Origin: CAZSXS01 sp964611385 | GTDB lineage: Bacteria; Bacillota; Clostridia; Lachnospirales; CAYPQA01 | Reading direction: 5' to 3' | Length of the DNA stretch: 7,233 nt | Assembly: GCA_964611385.1 (NCBI GenBank) | Contig: CAZSXS010000121.1 | Span: 1 to 7,233 of the forward strand | Shown: piece after piece, positions 1 through 6,938 of the stretch | Position numbering within the stretch: position 1 is the stretch's first letter | How the letters are laid out: each line of letters starts with the position of its first letter | Translations under genes and position numbers: made by a program | Notes under the pieces: model-generated | Told to the model about the DNA's origin: nothing | Databases searched by the model: none | The model's input: the letters and a program-made list of their open reading frames with translations, nothing else

Positions 1-49
<49 letters not shown>

Positions 50-51
50 GG

Positions 52-71
52 TCTTTTCTATTCTTTTCTAT
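52..71. repeat. 10-bp tandem duplication across the last stop codon
   Basis: The ten bases TCTTTTCTAT occur twice in direct succession (52-61 and 62-71). The second copy contains the stop codon of the adjacent ABC gene (TAG, 68-70 on the minus strand). The repeat is short and lies next to the poly-C run, so it may be a real small duplication or part of the unreliable contig end. No function is apparent. Confidence 0.5.
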
Positions 72-1858
72 TCCTCTAAAAATGCATACTGTGATTGGTA
101 AAGCTTGTAGTAGTGCCCTTGAAGTGCCATTAGCTCGTCGTGGCTCCCGGCTTCCTGTATGCTGCCGTTGGCAATGTACATAATGCGGGTGGCGTTCTTG
201 ATGGTGGAGAGCCTGTGGGCTATGATGAAGGAGGTCCGCCCGACTAAAAGACGGTCAAGCCCTTCCTGTAAAGCCATTTCCGTCTCTGTGTCTATGCTGG
301 AGGTTGCTTCGTCTAGTATGAGTATCTTGGGGTCTGCTAGTAAGGCCCGGGCAAAGGAAATCAGCTGCCGCTGCCCTACTGATAAGCGGCTCCCGCGCTC
401 GTTCACTTCCGTTTGATAGCCCTTTTCCATCGCCATAATGAACTCGTGCGCCCGTACCGCCTTGGAAGCTTCAATAACTTCCTCGTCCGTAGCGTCCAAA
501 CGCGAGTAGCGGATGTTGTCCATAATGGTGCCGGAAAAAATAAAGCTGTCCTGTAGCATAATCCCCATCTGGCTGCGTAGGGATCTTAGCGTCACACCCT
601 TGATGTCTGTGCCGTCCAGTAAAACTCGCCCGCCCTCAATGTCGTAAAAGCGGCTGATCAGATTAACTACCGTGGTCTTGCCTGCTCCCGTAGGCCCTAC
701 CAGCGCAATGGTCTCTCCAGGCTTGCAGGTAAAGGATACTTCCTTTAATATTGGCCGCCCCGGATCGTAGGAAAAGGTCACCTTCTCAAATTCCACATGT
801 CCAACAATGGTCGGCATCTCTGTTGCATTGGGAACGTCCTTTACCAAGACCGGCTCGTCTATGGCTTCAAAGATTCTTTCCAGATAGGCCATGTTGACAA
901 CAATGTTGTTGTATACGTTGGCAATGTTGTTAATGGGCCCCCAGAAGCGCCCGATGTAGCCCACAAAGGCCACCAGCACACCAATGGTAATCGCCGTGTT
1001 TCCGCTGGCCCAGGCCAGGCCGCATACGTAAAGCAGGGAAGTAGACCAGATGGAGATGTTATCTGCTGCCGGACTCATGAAGAACATAATGCCGCAGGCC
1101 TTCAACCAGGTCTTGCGTACCAAATTTGTAACGTCGGAGAAGATGCGCATGTTCTCCTCTTCCCGGACAAAGCTTTGGGTAATCTTCATGCCGGCTATAC
1201 TTTCGTGTATGTATGCATTCATGTTGCTTTGCTTGGCACTGTTCAGCTGCCAGGCCGCTCTTTGTTTAATTTTGATGATGTGCGTCACAATAAACAGTAA
1301 AGGTAAGCCCGTCATACAGACAAAGGTCAGCTTTACGTTCAGGGACAGCATGATAACAAAAATGACAATCAGGCTGAATACATCTGTGATCAGATTAATA
1401 AAGCCGTTGGCCAGTAGGTCACTTAAGGAATTGATGTAGTTCACTACCCGCACCAATATCTTCCCATGGGGGCGGCTGTCGTAGTAGCTAAAGGGTAGCT
1501 CCTGCAAATGCTTAAATAAATCCAGCCGTAAATCTCGGATGATGCTTTGACCTACCGTAGCCATGGTCAGTACCTTGTATCGGATAAGGTAGACATTGGC
1601 AACTTGAGAAAGAAAGAGGATGGCCGACAGTCCCAAAATCCCGGGTATGCTTTTATTTGGAATGTAGTCGTCAATGGCAGCTTTGATCAAGTAGGGGGGG
1701 GCCAGACCCAGAAGGCTGGAGGTGAGCATCACAAAGACAGAAGCTGCAATCTTGCCCTTATAGGGCAGCATGTAACGCCCTAAACGTAGCATATGCCCCA
1801 GATTAAATTCATTTCCCTTTTCCAGCGTTTCGTCTATGTCGAACTTGTTTCTAGCCAT
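68..1858 (-). CDS. ABC exporter half-transporter, catalytic (BmrD/YheH-like) subunit of a heterodimer
   Basis: A 596-residue half-transporter with an N-terminal membrane domain fused to an ATPase domain, expected in the cytoplasmic membrane as half of a drug- or lipid-type exporter. About six membrane helices are seen (roughly residues 38-58, 72-93, 153-172, 176-194, 257-283 and 287-306). The ATPase domain spans about 352-590: A-loop Tyr364, Walker A GPTGAGKT 388-395, Q-loop Gln436, signature LSVGQ 492-496, Walker B ILILDE 512-517 with catalytic Glu517, D-loop 520-523 and H-loop His548. The signature carries Val494 where Gly is usual, while the catalytic Glu is intact. In heterodimeric exporters this pattern marks the subunit whose own Walker motifs form the active ATP site. 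The start ATG overlaps the stop of the upstream ABC gene by one base (TGATG), with AAGGAGGG six bases before it, so co-translation with its partner is expected. Length is normal. Substrate unknown; the heterodimer assignment is inference from motifs and context. Confidence 0.95.
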   Translation of the reverse strand: MARNKFDIDETLEKGNEFNLGHMLRLGRYMLPYKGKIAASVFVMLTSSLLGLAPPYLIKAAIDDYIPNKSIPGILGLSAILFLSQVANVYLIRYKVLTMATVGQSIIRDLRLDLFKHLQELPFSYYDSRPHGKILVRVVNYINSLSDLLANGFINLITDVFSLIVIFVIMLSLNVKLTFVCMTGLPLLFIVTHIIKIKQRAAWQLNSAKQSNMNAYIHESIAGMKITQSFVREEENMRIFSDVTNLVRKTWLKACGIMFFMSPAADNISIWSTSLLYVCGLAWASGNTAITIGVLVAFVGYIGRFWGPINNIANVYNNIVVNMAYLERIFEAIDEPVLVKDVPNATEMPTIVGHVEFEKVTFSYDPGRPILKEVSFTCKPGETIALVGPTGAGKTTVVNLISRFYDIEGGRVLLDGTDIKGVTLRSLRSQMGIMLQDSFIFSGTIMDNIRYSRLDATDEEVIEASKAVRAHEFIMAMEKGYQTEVNERGSRLSVGQRQLISFARALLADPKILILDEATSSIDTETEMALQEGLDRLLVGRTSFIIAHRLSTIKNATRIMYIANGSIQEAGSHDELMALQGHYYKLYQSQYAFLEE

Positions 1859-3603
1859 CAGAGTCCCTCCTTCCCATAATCGCCGTACTGGTTCATAAAC
1901 ATGCTGTGGTAATGGCCCTGTTTCTCTAAAAGTTGTTCATGGGTTCCGCTTTCAATGACCTGACCTTCACTCAGCACCAGGATTAGATTTGCTTTTTGGA
2001 CGGAGGAAATGCGATGGGCAATGATGAAGGTGGTTCTGTTGCCTGCACTCTTAAGCGCACTTTGTATTTTTGCTTCTGTTTCCATGTCCACTGCCGAGGT
2101 GGTGTCGTCCAGGATCAAGATGGAAGGCTTCACGGCAACAGCTCTGGCCAAGGCCAGTCTTTGCTTTTGTCCTCCGGAGAGACCAACGCCCCTTTCACCG
2201 ATGATGGTATCATATCCTTCTTCCATGCCTCTTATAAAACGATCCGCATCCGCAATTTCTGCTGAGGAATAAATCACGTCCATAGGGGCAGTGGGTACAC
2301 CATAGGCGATGTTCCCTTCTACCGTGTCGGAAAAGAGGAATACATCTTGATTTGCAATGGCGATGGAACGACGCAGACCACTCAAGTCATAGTCCCGAAC
2401 ATCCACTCCATCCACTAAGACCTTTCCCTCTGTACAGTCATAAAAACGCCCAATAAGATTAATCAAGGTCGTCTTACCCGAGCCAGTTTCGCCCACCAGA
2501 CCGATGGTGTCTCCGGCCTTGGCCTTGAAGCTGATGTTTTTCAGCACGGCTTCCTCTGGATTGTTTTTATTATAAGAGAAGGATACATTTTTAAACTCGA
2601 CCTGTCCTTCAATCTTTTCTGGAGTTTTTGGGTTTTCGGGATTGGTAATGCTAATCTTTTGGGAAACCATGGCGTGAATCTTTTCTAGGGAAGCCACAAA
2701 GCGCTGCGTGTCGTTGACTAGCCAGCCTACCATACGCATGGGGTTGTTGACTGCCCAAAGATAGCCGTTAAAGGTAACGAGCTTCCAAAGCTCCAGCTTA
2801 CCTAGAATAACCATGATCCCCCCTACCAACATTAAGATAAAGAAAAGTAGTCCAGCACAAAGCTCCGTGATAGGCAGGTACTTAACCCAAATCCGTGAGG
2901 AGTTTAAGTTGCTTTCCATAAAACCCTCGTTTTCGACGGAAAACTTTTTGATTTCCTCGTCCTCCTTGGCAAAGGCCTTGACTACCCGGTTACCGCTGAT
3001 ATTTTCTTGACAGACGGAATTTAGCTTTGAAAACTGATCTCGAATCCGCATAAAGGCAGGTTTGATTTCGCTGGATTGCTTAAAGGTACAGATACAAATG
3101 ACCGGTGCAACCAAAAGCATGAATAAGGTTACCTGCCAGCTCAGGTTAAACATCAAAACCAAAGCAAAAACGAAGGTAACCAAGTTTTCAAATATGGAGT
3201 AAATCACACCAGCCAAAAAATGCCGGATGGCATCCAGATCGCCCGTCATCCGAGCCATAAGGTCTCCGACTCGGTTGGAGTCGAAGAAGGAATAGCTTTG
3301 TAACTGAATACGCCTGTATAGGTCACGGCGTAAGTTTAAAAGGACTCTTTGGGAAAGAAATTCAAAATTCATTGAACAGCAGTATCGGATAATCCCTTTT
3401 AAAAAGGTACCGATTAATAAGATCAGTAAAAGTCGAGGCAACAAGTCCTTATTACCGGCTTGAAAAACCTGGCCAACAATCTGCCCGGAGATATACGGAT
3501 TCAAAAGGGCAAGGCCTATAAGAGCCAAATCCATCAAAAGCCCAAGTAGAATCTGAAACCGAACCTTTTTTATGTAAGTGTAAATCCACTGATAAGCGTT
3601 CAT
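1858..3603 (-). CDS. ABC exporter half-transporter, degenerate-site (BmrC/YheI-like) subunit of a heterodimer
   Basis: A 581-residue membrane-ATPase half-transporter. Membrane helices lie at roughly residues 17-38, 55-75, 135-153, 156-173, 245-267 and 270-290. The ATPase domain covers about 333-572: A-loop Tyr344, Walker A GETGSGKT 371-378, Q-loop Gln419, signature LSGGQ 475-479, Walker B ILILDD 495-500, D-loop 503-506 and H-loop His530. The residue after the Walker B Asp is Asp500 (codon GAC at 2104-2106), not the catalytic Glu, so the ATP site built on this subunit should hydrolyse poorly. Its intact LSGGQ would complete the active site of the partner encoded immediately downstream. In the family this is the hallmark of BmrC/LmrC-type subunits, and the gene order (Asp-bearing subunit first) agrees with bmrC-bmrD. 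The start ATG has GGAGGAA four bases upstream. A 70-base gap with a strong hairpin separates it from the MATE gene. Substrate unknown. Confidence 0.95.
   Translation of the reverse strand: MNAYQWIYTYIKKVRFQILLGLLMDLALIGLALLNPYISGQIVGQVFQAGNKDLLPRLLLILLIGTFLKGIIRYCCSMNFEFLSQRVLLNLRRDLYRRIQLQSYSFFDSNRVGDLMARMTGDLDAIRHFLAGVIYSIFENLVTFVFALVLMFNLSWQVTLFMLLVAPVICICTFKQSSEIKPAFMRIRDQFSKLNSVCQENISGNRVVKAFAKEDEEIKKFSVENEGFMESNLNSSRIWVKYLPITELCAGLLFFILMLVGGIMVILGKLELWKLVTFNGYLWAVNNPMRMVGWLVNDTQRFVASLEKIHAMVSQKISITNPENPKTPEKIEGQVEFKNVSFSYNKNNPEEAVLKNISFKAKAGDTIGLVGETGSGKTTLINLIGRFYDCTEGKVLVDGVDVRDYDLSGLRRSIAIANQDVFLFSDTVEGNIAYGVPTAPMDVIYSSAEIADADRFIRGMEEGYDTIIGERGVGLSGGQKQRLALARAVAVKPSILILDDTTSAVDMETEAKIQSALKSAGNRTTFIIAHRISSVQKANLILVLSEGQVIESGTHEQLLEKQGHYHSMFMNQYGDYGKEGL
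1865..1872 (-). promoter_or_regulatory. Ribosome binding site at the ABC-ABC overlap
   Basis: On the minus strand AAGGAGGG lies six bases before the ATG at 1858, inside the last codons of the preceding ABC gene. It is a near-perfect Shine-Dalgarno site and fixes the start of the 596-residue protein. With the one-base stop/start overlap it points to translational coupling and near-equal synthesis of the two subunits. Confidence 0.85.
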
Positions 3604-3626
3604 TCTGTTCCTCCAAATAAAACCAT

Positions 3627-3670
3627 GCAGCGGCCTTATACTCTAAGTCTTGTAACAGAGTATACGCTGC
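3627..3670 (-). other. Strong hairpin between MATE and ABC genes, possible attenuator or mRNA-processing site
   Basis: GCAGCG (3627-3632) pairs with CGCTGC (3665-3670), and TATACTCT (3637-3644) pairs with AGAGTATA (3657-3664). This gives 14 base pairs with a 4-base one-sided bulge (3633-3636) and a 12-base loop. On the minus-strand transcript it begins just after the MATE stop codon and is followed, four bases on, by a broken U-rich stretch (UUUUAUUU), then by the Shine-Dalgarno site of the ABC gene. The U tract is weak for a full intrinsic terminator, so partial termination or protection of the upstream message from 3' decay is more likely. The pairing is seen directly; the role is inference. 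Confidence 0.6.
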
Positions 3671-3673
3671 CGC

Positions 3674-5056
3674 TTACATGTCTTCCACCACGTTTTTGAC
3701 CCAGATGTTAGAGAAAACGCGGTAGGCGCTGGCAAAAAGCTTCACAATTTCCTCGCCGTAAACAAAAAGCACAACCCAATAGATGGGAAGGCGCAAGAAA
3801 TACCCTCCTATGAAAGCCAAGGGCACACCCACTAGCCAAACCGTTAGGCCGTCCAGGATAAGGCAAAACATAGTGTCTCCCCCGCTGCGCAGGATACCCA
3901 CGATAGAGGTGAAGTTAAAGGTCTTGATTACCATACCGGCGGCAATGACATACATAATTTTAGCGGCATACTCCTTCACTTGGTCGGATACGTTAAAGAG
4001 ACTGATAATGCCGGGGGCAACCAAGAGTAAAACAAGCCCCATTAAGATACTCAGTGCAACTGCAAGAAAGAGGGATTTTCTGGAATAGCGAATGGCTTTT
4101 TCCTTCTCATTGGCACCTAGGGTGTTGGCCAGAATAATTCCGGCAGCGCTACCTACGGAAAAGCCGATCACACCGAAAAGATTTTGGATCGTGCCAGAAA
4201 TTTGAACGGCACCCTGTCCCTCTGTGCCGGTGAATTTATAAGCGATGTTGTAGGCCGAGGTGCCCAGGGCCCAAATGAATTCGTTTAAAATAACGGGATA
4301 GGTCAGCATAAAATGCTTCTTGATAAAGGCAGCATCCGCAGAAAAATACTGCCTGATCTGTCCGATCACCGGCAATTTTAAGAGATTGACCAACACAAGC
4401 TGCACGCAAAGCTCAATGAATCTGGCGATTAAGGTGGCATAGGCAGCACCCTCCACTCCCATTTTTAAAATGAAAATAAATATGTAATTTAAAATGAAAT
4501 TACAGGAAAGGGCTATCATGGTGGTAAACATGGGAATTTTTGTCTGACCGATGCTTTTCAAGGAAATGTTCAGGGTTGCAGAAAAGGCGGTCAAAAAATA
4601 ACTGAAGCATACAATCCGCAAATACTGAGCACCAAGTTCTATCACTCGGGTATCATTGTCAGAATAAATGCTCATAATTTTTTCTGGCACAAAGAAAGCA
4701 GGTATAGCAAAGAGACAGGCTCCCAAAAAGGTAGATATAAAACAAATACCCATAACCTTTCGGATGCTTTTCGTGTCGTTCTTTCCCCAAAATTGCCCCA
4801 TAAAGATTGAGGAACCGCTGTTAATGCCGAAGGTCAGCAGAATAAAGAGAAAAAAGATTTGATTCGCAAGACCCACAGCGGTGACTTCGTGTATCCCTAA
4901 TTTACCGATCATAAAGGTATCTAATAGATTAACAGTAGAATTAATAAGCTCTTGTAAAATAATCGGAACAGCCAATAAAATAAGTCGTGCTACAAAGGAA
5001 TCCTTCGCCGATTGATCAGTAGGTGATGAACCCGTACGAGAAAATAATTTAAGCAT
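3674..5056 (-). CDS. MATE family multidrug/cation antiporter
   Basis: A 460-residue polytopic protein of the MATE (NorM/DinF/MepA) superfamily, which exports cationic or other small compounds in exchange for Na+ or H+. Two similar halves of about six helices are visible. The N-half carries the conserved Asp46 in LLDTFMIG of helix 1, the motif GQFWGKND around 87-94 and GVEGAAYATLIAR around 200-212. The C-half begins near residue 250 (LTYPVILNEFIWALGTSAYN) and repeats the loop motif as NTLGANEKEKA near 311-321. Length is typical and no frameshift is seen. The start ATG has GGAG five bases upstream and lies 17 bases after the stop of the preceding membrane-protein gene, so co-transcription is expected. 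Family membership is secure. The substrate, the coupling ion and the subfamily cannot be decided from sequence alone. Confidence 0.93.
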   Translation of the reverse strand: MLKLFSRTGSSPTDQSAKDSFVARLILLAVPIILQELINSTVNLLDTFMIGKLGIHEVTAVGLANQIFFLFILLTFGINSGSSIFMGQFWGKNDTKSIRKVMGICFISTFLGACLFAIPAFFVPEKIMSIYSDNDTRVIELGAQYLRIVCFSYFLTAFSATLNISLKSIGQTKIPMFTTMIALSCNFILNYIFIFILKMGVEGAAYATLIARFIELCVQLVLVNLLKLPVIGQIRQYFSADAAFIKKHFMLTYPVILNEFIWALGTSAYNIAYKFTGTEGQGAVQISGTIQNLFGVIGFSVGSAAGIILANTLGANEKEKAIRYSRKSLFLAVALSILMGLVLLLVAPGIISLFNVSDQVKEYAAKIMYVIAAGMVIKTFNFTSIVGILRSGGDTMFCLILDGLTVWLVGVPLAFIGGYFLRLPIYWVVLFVYGEEIVKLFASAYRVFSNIWVKNVVEDM

Positions 5057-5074
5057 AAAAACTCCATTTCTATA

Positions 5075-5788
5075 TTAAGATTTCATCCGAAGCTCCAAAA
5101 AGCGGAAGGCCAGGACCACTTGAAAGTAAAATCCGATGATATTGGCAGCTGTTCCAGAAAGCACCAGAAAAAAGGGGTTGACAATACCGGCCTTGTTTGC
5201 CATAGGGAAGATGGAAACAAAAGCGTTGATCACAGAGGAACCGACCACCAAATCCAAGAAACCAATAAAAAGAACAAAACCAAAAATTTTAAAAAAACGT
5301 CCCTTTACCAAACTCATACTGGAGCGTAAGGCCTGAATGCCAAAACAATCCTGTGTGGCCACCAGATGACTAGAAAAAGCCAGCACCGTATTAAAGTAAA
5401 GAGGAGGAATAATCAGAACACTGAACAGTACAATCAGCAAATTCACCATCAGTGCAGTTACAATCAACCTGCCCCACTTCATAAAGGAAAAGTCCAAAAT
5501 CAAAGCAAGGGAAGGCTTCTCATTCAGAGCAATACAGGTGGCGGCTGCCTGGGCCAAGGGGGTAAAAAGAATACTGATGAGCAGAATAATCCCAAAGTAA
5601 GCAAAGAGCTTGCTATAATTCATAGCCCGCCCTTCTAGGATCTCTAACATAATCACAGTCGGGTCATATTGTGGTGGTACCAGAGCAAGAATCACCTGTA
5701 TGGGCAGATAAACGAGCAGTCCAATTAAGGTTATCGATTTAAAGTTTTGTTTGTAACTTTTCATGGCTTTGGAAAAGAGAAAGTTCAT
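5075..5788 (-). CDS. Polytopic membrane protein of unknown function (YciC/GPDPase-membrane-domain-like)
   Basis: Predicted to be 237 residues if started at the ATG at 5788. An in-frame ATG at 5803 would add five residues, but the only good Shine-Dalgarno site, GGAGG at 5797-5801, overlaps that ATG and sits eight bases before the one at 5788. About five hydrophobic segments are visible (roughly residues 17-37, 61-82, 106-135, 167-192 and 203-230). The segment near 149-170 (FGIQALRSSMSLVKGRFFKI) resembles the ALxRSxxLVKGxFxRxxG pattern common in poorly characterised membrane domains such as YciC, DUF975 and the membrane domain of glycerophosphodiesterases. No catalytic motif is seen. It sits between two transporter genes with gaps of 32 and 17 bases, so it is probably co-expressed with them. 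An accessory or membrane-homeostasis role is possible but unproven. Confidence 0.85.
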   Translation of the reverse strand: MNFLFSKAMKSYKQNFKSITLIGLLVYLPIQVILALVPPQYDPTVIMLEILEGRAMNYSKLFAYFGIILLISILFTPLAQAAATCIALNEKPSLALILDFSFMKWGRLIVTALMVNLLIVLFSVLIIPPLYFNTVLAFSSHLVATQDCFGIQALRSSMSLVKGRFFKIFGFVLFIGFLDLVVGSSVINAFVSIFPMANKAGIVNPFFLVLSGTAANIIGFYFQVVLAFRFLELRMKS

Positions 5789-5796
5789 TTCATCAA

Positions 5797-5801
5797 CCTC
5801 C
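5797..5801 (-). promoter_or_regulatory. Ribosome binding site deciding the start at 5788
   Basis: GGAGG on the minus strand lies eight bases before the ATG at 5788 and partly overlaps the earlier in-frame ATG at 5803, which has no Shine-Dalgarno sequence of its own. It therefore supports the shorter reading of the small membrane protein. Confidence 0.75.
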
Positions 5802-5820
5802 ATTGCGTTTTCGTTTGTGA

Positions 5821-6741
5821 TTAAAGAATCAGTTGAGAAAGTAAAGGAATGGTAAACATACTGAATACGGTGGTAATAAACACAATCTGAGAAGCCAGAA
5901 CCTCGTCAGCCTCATACTTGGCGGCAAAGATCGCTGTAACAGCTGCGACCGGCATGGAGGCTAAAATGATGACTAAAGCCAGATGCGTTTGATTTTTAAA
6001 TAACGGTTTGCATAAATAAAAAGAAGCTAGGGGAATCAGCACCAGTCGAAAGACAGCAATAAGATAGCTTTGGGCACCTTTGAATACGCTTCCCAACTTA
6101 ATCTTGGCCAGGATGGAACCGATGATGATCATGGAAAGAGGCGTGGTCATATTCCCTAACATAGAAAAGGCGTTCAAGACAGAAGATGGCAGACGTACAG
6201 AACAGACAAAGAACACCAAGCCTAGAAAGGTCGTCAGAATAGGAAGGTTGAGAATAGCCCGCAAATTCAGCTTTTCAGCATTTTTACCACCCTGGGAAAT
6301 AAAAAGAACGCCGATGGAAAAAACCAAAAGATTAAAGGCCATGTTAGCCATGGAGGTAAAGAAGATAATGTCTTTACCAAAGATGGCTTCGGTAACCGGA
6401 AAGCCCATATAACCCACATTGGGAAAAGTCAGGGCAAAAATCCAGATTCCTTTCTCGTTTGGCTTTGCTCGGAACAGTTTCGCCAAAATAAAGCCGATCA
6501 AAGCTCCGGACAGATAAATCAACCCAGAAACCGTAAAGACAAGAAGGCTGTCTCCCAAGATTTCTTTCGAAAAAGGTTTTTGCATGGAAACAAGAATCGT
6601 GGCAGGCAGAGTGATGCTAAATAATAGATCCGACAGCCCCTTTGAGAGTCGGTCATCGATCAAGCGGGCTTTCTTGGCAATAAAGCCCGCGATCATACAG
6701 ATTAAAAGTGTTACCAGGTTGTTAAAGACCGTGAAAAACAT
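5821..6741 (-). CDS. AEC family transporter (auxin efflux carrier / malate permease type)
   Basis: A 306-residue protein with about ten hydrophobic segments arranged as two halves, typical in length and layout for bacterial AEC (Mem_trans) carriers related to MleP/YfdV. Bacterial members are mostly uncharacterised carriers thought to move organic anions such as malate. Characteristic features are FPNVGYMGFPVTEAIFG at residues 106-122 (the conserved N-x-G-x-x-G-x-P core), a hydrophilic central loop near 150-161, and SMPVAAVTAIFAAKY at 262-276 in the C-half. The start ATG is preceded by AGGAGGA three bases upstream, with an in-frame stop shortly before it, so the start is firm. It is the first gene after the promoter at 6911-6938 and probably heads the five-gene operon. 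The substrate cannot be read from the sequence. Confidence 0.92.
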   Translation of the reverse strand: MFFTVFNNLVTLLICMIAGFIAKKARLIDDRLSKGLSDLLFSITLPATILVSMQKPFSKEILGDSLLVFTVSGLIYLSGALIGFILAKLFRAKPNEKGIWIFALTFPNVGYMGFPVTEAIFGKDIIFFTSMANMAFNLLVFSIGVLFISQGGKNAEKLNLRAILNLPILTTFLGLVFFVCSVRLPSSVLNAFSMLGNMTTPLSMIIIGSILAKIKLGSVFKGAQSYLIAVFRLVLIPLASFYLCKPLFKNQTHLALVIILASMPVAAVTAIFAAKYEADEVLASQIVFITTVFSMFTIPLLSQLIL

Positions 6742-6744
6742 ACG

Positions 6745-6751
6745 TCCTCCT
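6745..6751 (-). promoter_or_regulatory. Ribosome binding site of the AEC gene
   Basis: AGGAGGA on the minus strand lies three bases before the ATG at 6741. It is a strong Shine-Dalgarno site and confirms the start of the first gene in the operon. Confidence 0.8.
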
Positions 6752-6832
6752 AATAGCCCATTTACTCAGTCTCTAAAACATTTTCTAAGCCGCCTTCATT
6801 TAATCTTGATGATTCTATTTGTTTGCGTGGTG

Positions 6833-6844
6833 GCTTTGCAAAGC
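6833..6844. repeat. 12-bp perfect palindrome GCTTTGCAAAGC in the leader
   Basis: GCTTTGCAAAGC is identical on both strands and lies about 60-70 bases after the predicted transcription start. Having no loop, it suits binding by a dimeric regulator better than an RNA hairpin. No regulator gene is present in the window to pair with it. Confidence 0.5.
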
Positions 6845-6910
6845 TGAACGTGACTGGGTAATAGCTACATCTTTTTCCGATGAAATTTACTGTTGCGAAA
6901 GGTTTGCATC

Positions 6911-6938
6911 ATTATACCCCTTACACACAAAATATCAA
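6911..6938 (-). promoter_or_regulatory. Sigma-A type promoter of the operon
   Basis: On the minus strand the -35 box is TTGATA (6938-6933, five of six matches to TTGACA) and the -10 box is a perfect TATAAT (6916-6911), separated by 16 bases. Transcription would start near 6904 and run into the AEC gene and probably all five genes. No other promoter of this quality was seen between the genes, all of which are closely spaced. Confidence 0.75.

Larger units (their letters stand above)
6742..6904 (-). promoter_or_regulatory. Operon 5' leader, about 160 bases, no known riboswitch recognised
   Basis: The stretch between the predicted transcription start (near 6904) and the AEC start codon is long for a simple leader. 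It contains the perfect 12-base palindrome GCTTTGCAAAGC (6833-6844). It also has a possible long-range stem between 6830-6837 and 6787-6794 (eight pairs, one mismatch, 35-base loop). I compared it by eye with T-box, c-di-GMP, ZTP, preQ1, TPP and cobalamin riboswitch cores and found no match. The leader rests on the promoter call; a regulatory role is inference. Confidence 0.4.

Noticed and set aside
379..379. LSVGQ signature as a sequencing error in the last ABC gene
   Set aside because: The GTA codon at 377-379 is in an intact reading frame, and the variant fits the degenerate-site pattern of the partner subunit, so it is probably real.
797..1300. 167-codon plus-strand open frame inside the last ABC gene, and similar antisense frames elsewhere
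   Set aside because: They lie opposite well-supported transporter genes and their peptides have no domain-like features, so they are shadows of the real genes.
6849..6859. CGTGACTGGG resembling the lacZ/M13 primer region (CCCAGTCACG on the minus strand)
   Set aside because: Only ten bases match and the flanks differ, so it is chance similarity rather than vector sequence.
6845..6870. Possible ZTP (pfl) riboswitch core from the GTGACTGG word
   Set aside because: The required downstream CCGCCTGGGC-type element is absent and the word lies on the strand opposite the operon.
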